The position numbers and the translations under genes were made by a program. From the NCBI GenBank assembly GCA_947574135.1, contig CANPIM010000004.1, positions 24,183 to 88,182 on the forward strand: a DNA stretch of 64,000 bases, in the 5' to 3' direction. Within the stretch, counting starts at the first letter, position 1, and each line of letters opens with the position of its first letter. The notes beneath the pieces were generated by a model. The model was not told the origin of the DNA and did not search any database. It saw only the letters and a list, made by a program, of their open reading frames with translations. The DNA comes from an uncultured Lachnospiraceae bacterium (GTDB lineage: Bacteria > Bacillota > Clostridia > Lachnospirales > Lachnospiraceae). Shown here in pieces: positions 35,071 to 42,718 of this stretch.

Positions 35071-35790
35071 TTATTTTCTCCTGAATTTCACGATTTTCCC
35101 AAGCTTTCCCAGCCCTCCTGTTTTCTCCTTTTCCTGCTTCTCTTCCCCGTCTTTTCTCTCCCTGTAATCCTCCTGGATCTTATCACTCCAGCCTGCCCCA
35201 ATGGGAGCAGAAGCCCGCATCTGGCTCACGGTTTCCGCCACAGTCTCATAGAGAACCCGGGTCCCCTGGCTGTCCGCCCGGTAATTGGCCGCCCGATCGG
35301 CCCCAATGCCAAACTGCGCAGCTGTCCCAACCGCATCTATATTGGCCCCCAGAAACAGAAACTCCCAGCCCTGCTCCTTCTTTTCCTCTATCATCTTCTT
35401 TACCATGTCAATGTCAAACTGATGGCTTGCATTTTCTATCCCGTCTGTGGTAATCACAAACATGGTGTGCTCTGGCACATCCTCCGGGCGGGCGTATTTA
35501 TGGATGTTGGCAATATGCTTTATGGCGCCTCCCACTGCGTCCAGAAGGGCCGTACATCCCCGAACCGTGTAATCCTTCTCCGTCATGGGACCGATATGTG
35601 CAAGCTTAACACGGTCGTGGAGAACCTCACAGATATTGTCGAAAAGCACGGTGGAGACAAGGCATTCCCCCTCCTGCTTTTTTTGCTTTTCAATCAGGGC
35701 GTTAAACCCGCCAATGGTATCACTCTCAAGGCCAGCCATGGAACCGCTGCGGTCCAGAATAAACACAAGCTCCGTAATATTGTTTTTCAT
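35071..35790 (-). CDS. VWA (TerY/YegL-type) domain protein
   Basis: 239 residues. A complete von Willebrand A fold: MIDAS motif DRSGSM (13-18), the GCTALLDAVGG threonine loop and TTDGIENAS aspartate. The C-terminal 30 residues are Lys/Glu-rich. There is no signal peptide, so it is cytoplasmic. The TerY-like class binds metal-dependent partners in stress systems. It follows the macro-domain gene by 107 bp on the same strand. AAGGAGG precedes the ATG at 35790. Confidence 0.88.
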   Translation of the reverse strand: MKNNITELVFILDRSGSMAGLESDTIGGFNALIEKQKKQEGECLVSTVLFDNICEVLHDRVKLAHIGPMTEKDYTVRGCTALLDAVGGAIKHIANIHKYARPEDVPEHTMFVITTDGIENASHQFDIDMVKKMIEEKKEQGWEFLFLGANIDAVGTAAQFGIGADRAANYRADSQGTRVLYETVAETVSQMRASAPIGAGWSDKIQEDYRERKDGEEKQEKEKTGGLGKLGKIVKFRRK

Positions 35791-35897
35791 AGGGAAACCT
35801 CCTTGTCCTTTCAATCCTGCATCTGTGCTGCTGTTCTTTACAGGCAACAGTATAGGAGATTTATTTGCCCCTGTGGTCGCATGGGAGGCGACATTTT

Positions 35898-37259
35898 CTA
35901 TCTGGTCCCTAAAAGGCTCTGATCAAAGGCATACAGTGCTTCGTTGATCTGCAGAATATCATAAATGCGGTTTTGGATAAAATATTCCATGATAATATCA
36001 AACTTGCTGGAGTGAGACAGGGCAAATCCTGCCTTCTGAAGCAATTCCCCCGTCTCCTCCAGGGACAGCTCCAAGGCAATGGCAAAGGCAAGCGCCGTGG
36101 ATTTGCTGGGTTTATACTGTACATCGCTTCGTATTTTTGAAAAAAGCTTTCTATCTATATGGGCCTTTTTGTAGCACTCTGCATCCGTCATTCCCTTTTC
36201 CGTGATTTTTCGGAGGAGAGCCTGGGAAAAGCTCTCATCCATCTGCCTTAGCATATCAGCCAGGCTAGGCGCAGCCGGAGCACCCTGGGCCTGGGGCATA
36301 GATTGGGGACAGCCACGAGACAGCCAGGATCCCCGGATGCGGCCGGATGATTTGGACACTGGGGTCTCGGCTCGGCCGATGGGTTTGGACGTAGGGGCCT
36401 CGGCCCGGCCGGTGGGTTTGGACGTAGGGGCCTCGCCACGGCCGGGAGCCTTGGACGCTGGGGCCTCGGCTCGGCCGGGAGTCTTGGACGCTGGAGCCTC
36501 GGCTCGGCCGGGAGCCTTGGACGCTGGGGTCTCGGCCCGGCCGGTGGGTTTGGACGATGGGGTCTTGGCCCGGTCAGGAGCCTCGGACGCTGGGGTCTCG
36601 GCTCGGCCGGTGGGTTTGGACGATGGAGCCTCGGCCCGGTCGGGCGGACACGGCGGGGCGGCCGATGGGAAGGACGGCGAAGCTTGCGGCAGCGGGAAGG
36701 GCGGGGAGGGGGAAAAGGCAGCCGGGTCAAAGGTGATAAAAGTGGCGCTGTCCTCCATCACACTCACCTGGGCAAGCCTGCTCTCCATATATTCCCTGAT
36801 ATCCTCCATGCGGTCCCTGTCCCCATATTTGACCATGGCCCTTATGAGCTCTTTCTTGATAGGAACATATTCCTTTTCAGGGATAACCAAATATACCAGC
36901 AGATCACTCGCATCTAAAAATCTGCCGATTTCCTCAACAGCCACCAGAAGAGCCTGCTCTCTGGCGGCCGCAGAACCTCCCACAGAAAAGAGCGGAATGG
37001 CAACATCCTGGCAGGCGTATTCTTTTGCAAGCTCCAGGGCCTCTCCATAGCAGGCTCTCAGCCTTTCCCATTTCTGCTGCTTTCCCTGATACCAGCGGGG
37101 AGCATGGGTGTGGATCACAAATTTACAGGACAATCCCTCTGCCCTGGTAATTGGGGGCGCGTCTGCCTGTAAAGCTTTGGGCAGACGAAAGCCTGCGGCG
37201 GTGACAATGACGTCGCAGGCCAGATCGGTAATATCTCTCTGTACAATTTTAAGTGGCAT
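35898..37259 (-). CDS. Degenerate macro domain with 11-residue repeats and a C-terminal helical domain
   Basis: 453 residues. Residues 1-165 are a macro domain: LACDVIVTAAGFRL, KFVIHTHAPRW, and LRACYGEALELAKEYACQDVAIPLFSVGG. The canonical NAAN is TAAG, the GGGVDGAIH loop is missing, and STGxYGxP reads SVGGSAAA, so ADP-ribose hydrolysis is doubtful. Residues 207-307 are nine copies of an 11-mer of the form GRAEAPASKAP. Residues 332-453 are an all-helical, XRE-like domain (DAECYKKAHIDRKLFSKIRSD, KSTALAFAIALELSLEETGELLQKAGF). The gene sits in a unit sirtuin - DUF951 - macro - VWA. Function unknown; an NAD/ADP-ribose link is inferred. Confidence 0.8.
   Translation of the reverse strand: MPLKIVQRDITDLACDVIVTAAGFRLPKALQADAPPITRAEGLSCKFVIHTHAPRWYQGKQQKWERLRACYGEALELAKEYACQDVAIPLFSVGGSAAAREQALLVAVEEIGRFLDASDLLVYLVIPEKEYVPIKKELIRAMVKYGDRDRMEDIREYMESRLAQVSVMEDSATFITFDPAAFSPSPPFPLPQASPSFPSAAPPCPPDRAEAPSSKPTGRAETPASEAPDRAKTPSSKPTGRAETPASKAPGRAEAPASKTPGRAEAPASKAPGRGEAPTSKPTGRAEAPTSKPIGRAETPVSKSSGRIRGSWLSRGCPQSMPQAQGAPAAPSLADMLRQMDESFSQALLRKITEKGMTDAECYKKAHIDRKLFSKIRSDVQYKPSKSTALAFAIALELSLEETGELLQKAGFALSHSSKFDIIMEYFIQNRIYDILQINEALYAFDQSLLGTR
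36339..36641. repeat. 33-bp coding tandem repeat, nine units
   Basis: Encodes the GRAEAPASKAP-like linker of the macro-domain protein. Units alternate AEAP/AETP and SKAP/SKPT. Confidence 0.85.
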
Positions 37260-37280
37260 GGAGCCTCCTTTGTATCCAAG

Positions 37281-37460
37281 CTAAGGGGTGCGAAGTCCCC
37301 GGGTATTTTTTTCCACCAGCTTTCTGGAAATCATAATCTGATGCCCGCATCCCATGCATTTCAGACGGAAATCCGCCCCCACCCGAAGAATCTCCCATTC
37401 CTGGCTTCCGCAGGGATGCTTCTTTTTTAGCTTTACAATATTTCCCACCTGATATTCCAT
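37281..37460 (-). CDS. DUF951 family small protein
   Basis: 59 residues: EYQVGNIVKLKKKHPCGSQEWEILRVGADFRLKCMGCGHQIMISR. The HPCG and CxxC motifs suggest a zinc site. GGAGG precedes the ATG at 37460. It sits between the sirtuin (28 bp) and macro-domain (21 bp) genes. Function unknown; elsewhere the family is often found near ribosome or cell-division genes. Confidence 0.85.
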   Translation of the reverse strand: MEYQVGNIVKLKKKHPCGSQEWEILRVGADFRLKCMGCGHQIMISRKLVEKNTRGLRTP

Positions 37461-37488
37461 TTCTCTACCTCCGCCGGCACCTCCCTCG

Positions 37489-38202
37489 CTACAGCTCTGA
37501 CAGCGCCTGGCCAATGCTTCCCTGGATCAATAGATCCGCCTGGGAATCCCGGGGCGTGGGCGCCTTATTGATGACCACCAGCGCACTGCCGGTAAAATAG
37601 TCAATCAGTCCGGCTGCCGGATATACGGCCAGAGACGTCCCCCCGATAATCAATAGATCCGCCTGGGAGATGGCTCGTATGGCTCCCTGAACCACCCTAT
37701 CATCCAGCCCTTCCTCATAGAGAACCACGTCCGGCTTTATGACGCCGCCGCAGATACAATGGGGCACTCCCTCCGATTTCCGGATGAATTCCGCGTCATA
37801 AAACTTCCCGCATCTGGTACAATAATTCCGCAGCACGCTCCCGTGAAGCTCGAACACACGTTTGCTTCCCGCTGCCTGATGAAGGCCGTCAATATTTTGG
37901 GTAACCACAGCCAAAAGCTTTCCTTTCGCCTCCAGCTTTGCCAGCTTTTCATGGGCAGCATTGGGCCTGGCCCCCGGTATCAACATTTTTTCTCTGTAAA
38001 ACCGGTAGAATTCCTCTGTATTGCGCACGTAAAAGGAATGGCTCAATATGGTCTCCGGCGGATATTTCCATTGCTGATGATACAGACCGTCCGTACTGCG
38101 AAAATCCGGTATACCACTCTGGGTAGAAACGCCGGCGCCTCCGAAAAACACAATCCTCTCACTCTTTTCCACCAGCTCCTTAAGCTTTGTCACCTTGTCC
38201 AT
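37489..38202 (-). CDS. Sir2 family NAD-dependent protein deacylase
   Basis: 237 residues, standard CobB-type sirtuin: GAGVSTQSGIPDFRS (NAD binding), TQNIDGLHQAAG, catalytic His in ELHGS, zinc ligands CTRCG and CICGG, and a GTSLAVYPAA nicotinamide-ribose loop. It removes acyl groups from lysines, using NAD and yielding O-acyl-ADP-ribose. The class M (ADP-ribosylating) changes are not obvious. It heads the unit with DUF951, macro-domain and VWA genes. Confidence 0.93.
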   Translation of the reverse strand: MDKVTKLKELVEKSERIVFFGGAGVSTQSGIPDFRSTDGLYHQQWKYPPETILSHSFYVRNTEEFYRFYREKMLIPGARPNAAHEKLAKLEAKGKLLAVVTQNIDGLHQAAGSKRVFELHGSVLRNYCTRCGKFYDAEFIRKSEGVPHCICGGVIKPDVVLYEEGLDDRVVQGAIRAISQADLLIIGGTSLAVYPAAGLIDYFTGSALVVINKAPTPRDSQADLLIQGSIGQALSEL

Positions 38203-38256
38203 GGCTTCCTTCCCCCTTTATTTGCTGCCTTCCCAACGCTCTATTCTTCCCTGTCT

Positions 38257-39108
38257 CTATATCCGCTTGGCGTGAACCACAAAGCGGGAGGTCTTTCCGC
38301 TCTTTTCACAGGTGGACAGGGTCAGGATCTGATTCTCCACGCTTACCTCCACCCCGGTGTCATACAGGGAGTTTCCCTTGATCATCTCCAGATATTCCCC
38401 ATAGACCTCATCCGGGGCAAATCCAATGGTATAGCTCTCGCTTCCCACCTGGGTCACATAGCAGGAAAAAATCTCATACTGCAGGATTCCCTCCTCCACG
38501 CTCACATAAATATAGGGGTGGGCCACCAGATAGGTGGGCGATTTATATTCCGACAGACTTCCGAACATGGAGCCGTTTTTCATATTATGTCCATAGAGGA
38601 TGGTATGGTAATCCGTAAAATCGCTGGCATTCAGGGTCTCCATAAAAATGCTTCCCGCCCCGTTGACCTGATCCCGGAAGGTATGATTCAGATAATAGGC
38701 ATTGTCGCTTCCCTGCATAATGGGATAGCTGATCTGGGTGTCGGGAATTTCAATCCAGGCAATAATATTCTCATTGATGGCTTTCAGCTCGTCAAAGCTT
38801 ACGTGCTGCAAAGGCGGCTCCTCCGCCCCCTCCTCTGTATCCTCCAGCTCTCCCTCCTCTGTGTCCGCAATTTCCGGCACCTCAGAGATCACATACTGCT
38901 GCAGATCGTCGTACTCGTCCGTACCGGCCTTATACTCCAGCACAATGCTCAACAGCTGGTAGCCTGAGAAGCACAGGACGCAGGCACAGGCAAGAATCAT
39001 GACCAGCCAGATCTTTCCCCCCTGCCCTTTTTTCTTTTTTCGGGCCCGGACCTTTCCTTCCGTCTCCTCCGGCTGAAGGTCCATCTTTTCTTCTGTCAAA
39101 TCTTCCAT
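38257..39108 (-). CDS. Class B sortase
   Basis: 283 residues: basic cytoplasmic N-terminus, one membrane helix (IWLVMILACACVLCFSGYQLL), an acidic linker, and a sortase domain with NENIIAWIEIPDTQISYPIMQG, catalytic His in YGHNMKNGSMFG, Cys in LTLSTC and Arg in SRFVVHAKRI. It would anchor surface proteins; no sorting substrate (NPxTN-type) is in the window. The ATG at 39108 has AAGGAG upstream. Confidence 0.92.
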   Translation of the reverse strand: MEDLTEEKMDLQPEETEGKVRARKKKKGQGGKIWLVMILACACVLCFSGYQLLSIVLEYKAGTDEYDDLQQYVISEVPEIADTEEGELEDTEEGAEEPPLQHVSFDELKAINENIIAWIEIPDTQISYPIMQGSDNAYYLNHTFRDQVNGAGSIFMETLNASDFTDYHTILYGHNMKNGSMFGSLSEYKSPTYLVAHPYIYVSVEEGILQYEIFSCYVTQVGSESYTIGFAPDEVYGEYLEMIKGNSLYDTGVEVSVENQILTLSTCEKSGKTSRFVVHAKRI

Positions 39109-39228
39109 AAAGCTCCTTCCTTTTCCTTTCCCCGGGCCTCTTTTTGCGCATATTCCCGGCCCTGTCTTACCTTGGGTATATTCTATCAAAAAAACGAAAA
39201 AAACACCAGTAAAATTTAGCGCTTTCAT

Positions 39229-39257
39229 TTGACATCCGGCCCCGCTTCCATTACAAT
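39229..39257 (+). promoter_or_regulatory. Promoter of the TSUP gene
   Basis: TTGACA (39229-39234), a 17-bp spacer and TACAAT (39252-39257), 39 bp before the start codon. Confidence 0.7.
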
Positions 39258-39296
39258 ATAGGGCATCAAATACAATATGAGGGGATAAAACACGCC

Positions 39297-40055
39297 ATGG
39301 AAATCACAATCCAATTACTGCTGATTGTCTGCCCCCTGGTCTTTCTGGCCGGGCTGGTGGACTCCATTGCCGGAGGAGGCGGTTTGATCTCCCTGCCCGC
39401 ATTTTTGCTGGCCGGACTTCCCCCTCACACGGCTATTGCCACCAACAAGCTGTCCTCCACACTGGGCACCACCATCTCCGCCGCCCGGCTTATCCGCTAC
39501 GTGGATCTGCCCCTGGCCAGTGTGTCTGTGATTTTCGCCCTCCTGGGCTCTTCCCTGGGATCCCGGCTGGCCCTTCTGGCCGATGAAAAGCTGATTCAGC
39601 ACATGCTTCTCCCTATTCTGGTGGTGGTGGCCTACTATGTACTGCGCAAAAAGGATCTGGGGGAATCCTCCCGGGAGCAGTCCTCTCTGCCCCGCAAACA
39701 CATGTACCTTTTATCCATGCTGATTTCTCTGGTGGTGGGCTGTTATGACGGCTTTTACGGCCCCGGCACAGGAACCTTTCTCCTTTTGCTCTTTACAGGG
39801 CTCACAAAGCTTGACGTTCTCACCGCCTCGGCCAACACCAAGGTGGTAAACCTGGCCTCCAATGTGGGATCTCTGGTTGTGTTTATTCTTCACGGAAAGG
39901 TCTTTTATGCCTTAGGTCTGCCGGCTGCCCTGTTCTGCGTTCTGGGCCACTATATCGGCTCCGGCCTGGTGGTAAAAAATGGGACGCGTATTGTGCGTCC
40001 CATTATCCTGGTGGTTCTCCTGATTCTATTTGCTAAGATTCTGTTTGGCGGATAA
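39297..40055 (+). CDS. TSUP family (TauE/SafE) transporter
   Basis: 252 residues, about eight membrane helices, with the family motif SIAGGGGLISLPAFLLAGLPPHTAIATNKLSS and its repeat CYDGFYGPGTGTFLLLLFTGL. Such proteins move sulfonates, sulfite or other small organic anions. Its end overlaps the oppositely oriented phosphopantetheinyl transferase gene by 30 bp. Substrate unknown. Confidence 0.9.
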   Translation: MEITIQLLLIVCPLVFLAGLVDSIAGGGGLISLPAFLLAGLPPHTAIATNKLSSTLGTTISAARLIRYVDLPLASVSVIFALLGSSLGSRLALLADEKLIQHMLLPILVVVAYYVLRKKDLGESSREQSSLPRKHMYLLSMLISLVVGCYDGFYGPGTGTFLLLLFTGLTKLDVLTASANTKVVNLASNVGSLVVFILHGKVFYALGLPAALFCVLGHYIGSGLVVKNGTRIVRPIILVVLLILFAKILFGG

Positions 40056-40754
40056 GTCAAACATGCAAACCTGCTCCGCGATCTCTTTGTCCAGGGAGCA
40101 TACCGCCAGTACGCTGGAAAATTCTTCCATATCGTACAATCTCAAATCATACTCCTTTTCCCCTCCTTCATCGGCAACAGCCATAGACCAGGCTTGAGGC
40201 ATACCATTTCCCGTCCAACAGGCTTCCCAATCCATTGGCAGCACGGAAAAGCTGTCCAGAGGAATCCGAAGGCCCCGGCCGTCAGCCTTTACATAGCTCT
40301 CCTTTAATACCCAAAGCTGAAAAAACAGACGCTCCCTCTCCTTTGGAGGCGTCTGGTCCCAGAGCCTTTGCTCCTCCCGGGAAAATCGCCGCAGAATCTG
40401 CTCCTGATACTTCCGGGGACGCCGCTCTTCCACATCCACTCCCACCGGCGCAGATCCCAAGGCACAGCAGACCCCGGTCCCGGTATGGCTGAGACTGAAA
40501 TAGATGTGGGGATAATCTGGAAAAAAGGGCTTTCCCCACACGTCTTTTTCCATGGGGGGAAGCCCTTCTATCTCCGGAAACTCCCGGCAAAGAGCCTCTG
40601 CCAGCAACAGACGCGCCTCCCGGGAGCTCTCATTTTTCCTTGAGAACGCCAGGCCCTTCTCTTCCCAAAGCAAGACGGCCCTCTCTCCGGCCGGACAGGT
40701 ATCCACTGCCTTTCCTCGCCCCGGCCGAAAAGGCCGAAAATAAACTCTTACCAT
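40026..40754 (-). CDS. 4'-phosphopantetheinyl transferase (Sfp type)
   Basis: 242 residues with YFSLSHTGTGVCCAL, PVGVDVEERRP (metal-binding Asp/Glu) and WVLKESYVKADGRGL, the three Sfp motifs. It activates carrier proteins with the 4'-phosphopantetheine arm. No NRPS/PKS genes are seen nearby. It overlaps the TSUP gene tail to tail; the DUF1846 gene lies 21 bp upstream on the same strand. Confidence 0.92.
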   Translation of the reverse strand: MVRVYFRPFRPGRGKAVDTCPAGERAVLLWEEKGLAFSRKNESSREARLLLAEALCREFPEIEGLPPMEKDVWGKPFFPDYPHIYFSLSHTGTGVCCALGSAPVGVDVEERRPRKYQEQILRRFSREEQRLWDQTPPKERERLFFQLWVLKESYVKADGRGLRIPLDSFSVLPMDWEACWTGNGMPQAWSMAVADEGGEKEYDLRLYDMEEFSSVLAVCSLDKEIAEQVCMFDLSAKQNLSK

Positions 40755-40775
40755 GCTGCCTGCACCTGCTCTCTT

Positions 40776-42257
40776 CTATTTATGATACAGCTTCTTTGTC
40801 TCATAGGCCGGCTCACAGGTCAGCCGAATTCCCAGACGCCGGAACACGGATTCGTCCACCTGGGACAGGATCACGCTGGAATGCACCTCGCATCCCTTTA
40901 GCTTTGGCAGCTGTTCCATGGCAATCCTGGCCGATGGGTCGTGAACCGCGCAGATGGACAGGACCACCAGGAGCTCATCCAGATGAAGGCGGGGATTTAC
41001 ATTTCCCATGTGCCGCACCTTCAGATTCTGCACCGGCTCTATGATCTCCGGGGAAATAAGCTTCAGGGAATCCGCAAGCCCCCCTAAATCCTTCAGTGCA
41101 TTTAACAGCATGGCAGAGGAGGCCCCCAACAGATCGCTGGTGCGCCCGGTGACCACTGTGCCGTCAGGCAGCTCCATGGCTGCCGCTGGCTCTCCGGTCT
41201 GCTCCGCCTTTTTTCTGGCCGCGCCAATCACCGGCCTGTCCTCCTCGCTGACCCCGGCCTGCTTCATAATCAGCTCCAGCTTGTATACAACTTCCTCATT
41301 GGCCTCTCCCTTCCGGTGATCACACAGGGCCTGGTAATACCGCCGGATAATCTCCTGGAAGGCTGCCTTTTTTACATTCTCGTCGTCAATAATGCAGTTT
41401 CCCACCATATTTACCCCCATATCTGTGGGGGAAAAATAGGGGGACTCCCCAAAAATCTGCTGAAATATGGATTGCAGAACCGGGAATATCTCTACATCCC
41501 GGTTATAATTCACCGTGGTAATTCCATATTTTTCCAGATGGAAGGGATCGATCATATTTACATCCTTTAAGTCAGCCGTGGCCGCCTCATAGGCAATGTT
41601 CACCGGATGCTTCAGGGGCAGATTCCAGATGGGAAAGGTCTCAAATTTGGCGTAGCCTGCCTGAACGCCCCGCTTATGCTCATGGTACAGCTGGGACAGG
41701 CAGGTGGCCATTTTTCCGCTGCCAGGCCCCGGCGCCGTGACGATCACCAAAGGGCGGGTGGTTTCTATATATTCGTTTTTCCCATAGCCCTCCTCGCTGA
41801 CAATCCGGGACACATCCGAGGGATAGCCGGGAATCACATAATGCCGGTACACCCGCAGTCCCAGGGCCTCCAGCTTTTTCTGATAAGCCGCCGCGCTGGG
41901 CTGATCCCGAAACTGTGTCAGCACCACGCTGCTCACATACAGGCCGTATCCGTCGAAGGCATCAATCAGCCGAAGCACGTCTGCATCATAGGTAATGCCA
42001 TAATCTCCCCGCTTTTTATTTTTCTCAATATCTCCTGCGTTGATGGCAATGACCACCTCCGCGTGCTCCTTCATCTGCGCCAACATTCGAATCTTGCTGT
42101 CCGGCTGAAACCCAGGCAAAACCCGGGCCGCGTGGAAGTCATCAAAGAGCTTGCCGCCAAATTCCATGTACAGCTTGCCCCCAAACTGTCCGATACGCCT
42201 CCGGATCTGCTCCGACTGCATCTCCAGATATTTTTCGTTGTCAAATCCTCTCTTCAT
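40776..42257 (-). CDS. DUF1846 family protein
   Basis: 493 residues, the length and sequence pattern of DUF1846: FDNEKYLEMQSEQIRRRIGQF at the start, then VIVTAPGPGSGKMATCLSQLYHEH, a P-loop-like Gly-rich motif, and FPIWNLPLKHPVNIAYEAATADL. Structures exist for the family, but no function is established to my knowledge. The ATG at 42257 follows GAGGGG. Confidence 0.9.
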   Translation of the reverse strand: MKRGFDNEKYLEMQSEQIRRRIGQFGGKLYMEFGGKLFDDFHAARVLPGFQPDSKIRMLAQMKEHAEVVIAINAGDIEKNKKRGDYGITYDADVLRLIDAFDGYGLYVSSVVLTQFRDQPSAAAYQKKLEALGLRVYRHYVIPGYPSDVSRIVSEEGYGKNEYIETTRPLVIVTAPGPGSGKMATCLSQLYHEHKRGVQAGYAKFETFPIWNLPLKHPVNIAYEAATADLKDVNMIDPFHLEKYGITTVNYNRDVEIFPVLQSIFQQIFGESPYFSPTDMGVNMVGNCIIDDENVKKAAFQEIIRRYYQALCDHRKGEANEEVVYKLELIMKQAGVSEEDRPVIGAARKKAEQTGEPAAAMELPDGTVVTGRTSDLLGASSAMLLNALKDLGGLADSLKLISPEIIEPVQNLKVRHMGNVNPRLHLDELLVVLSICAVHDPSARIAMEQLPKLKGCEVHSSVILSQVDESVFRRLGIRLTCEPAYETKKLYHK

Positions 42258-42398
42258 GTGCACATTCCCCTCATTTGCAGCATTGAAAACACCTCTTAAA
42301 ATTAAACCATTTTCTCTTGGGGTTTGTCAATGTCTTTCACAAAAAGAACCACCGAATTTCGGAAAAAGTACAGCCGAATTTTGGGGAGGAATTTGGGG

Positions 42399-42686
42399 CT
42401 AGGCACTTCTTATGTAACTCTCAAAGATTTCTTTTAAGGCCATTTGGCTGCTGGTATGGCTGCGGACTATGGGGATGTTGCTGCGTTTAGCCTCGTCTAC
42501 GGCGCAGCGGACCATTTTATGGGATACGGTATTGGTAAACAGCACGAATAGATCCGGAGTCCCGATCTGCTTTTTTAAATCCCCACTCATTTGGGTAAAT
42601 ACCTTTGCTTTCCAGTGATATTTTTGGCATATTTCCTTGTATTGTTTTACCATGCGGTCATGGCCTCCGATGATTACTACACTCAT
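42399..42686 (-). CDS. DUF2325 family protein
   Basis: 95 residues: VVIIGGHDRMVKQYKEICQKY start, DLFVLFTNTVSHKMVRCAVDEAKRSNIPIVRSHTSS core, matching DUF2325. It lies 32 bp after feoB2, as the last gene of the second feo operon. The role is unknown; the operon position suggests iron homeostasis. The ATG at 42686 was chosen by family start and a GAGGA site. Confidence 0.85.
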   Translation of the reverse strand: MSVVIIGGHDRMVKQYKEICQKYHWKAKVFTQMSGDLKKQIGTPDLFVLFTNTVSHKMVRCAVDEAKRSNIPIVRSHTSSQMALKEIFESYIRSA

Positions 42687-42718
42687 TATCCAATATCCTC
42701 TGCATGTATTTATCCGGT

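Noticed and set aside
36339..36641. 33-bp tandem repeats as a possible CRISPR or minisatellite
   Set aside because: They encode an in-frame 11-residue protein linker with no spacers.
37489..38202. Sirtuin as a class M (ADP-ribosylating) enzyme because of the macro neighbour
   Set aside because: The motifs read as an ordinary CobB-type deacylase with zinc CxxC/CxC; no lipoylation partners (GcvH-L, LplA2) are present.
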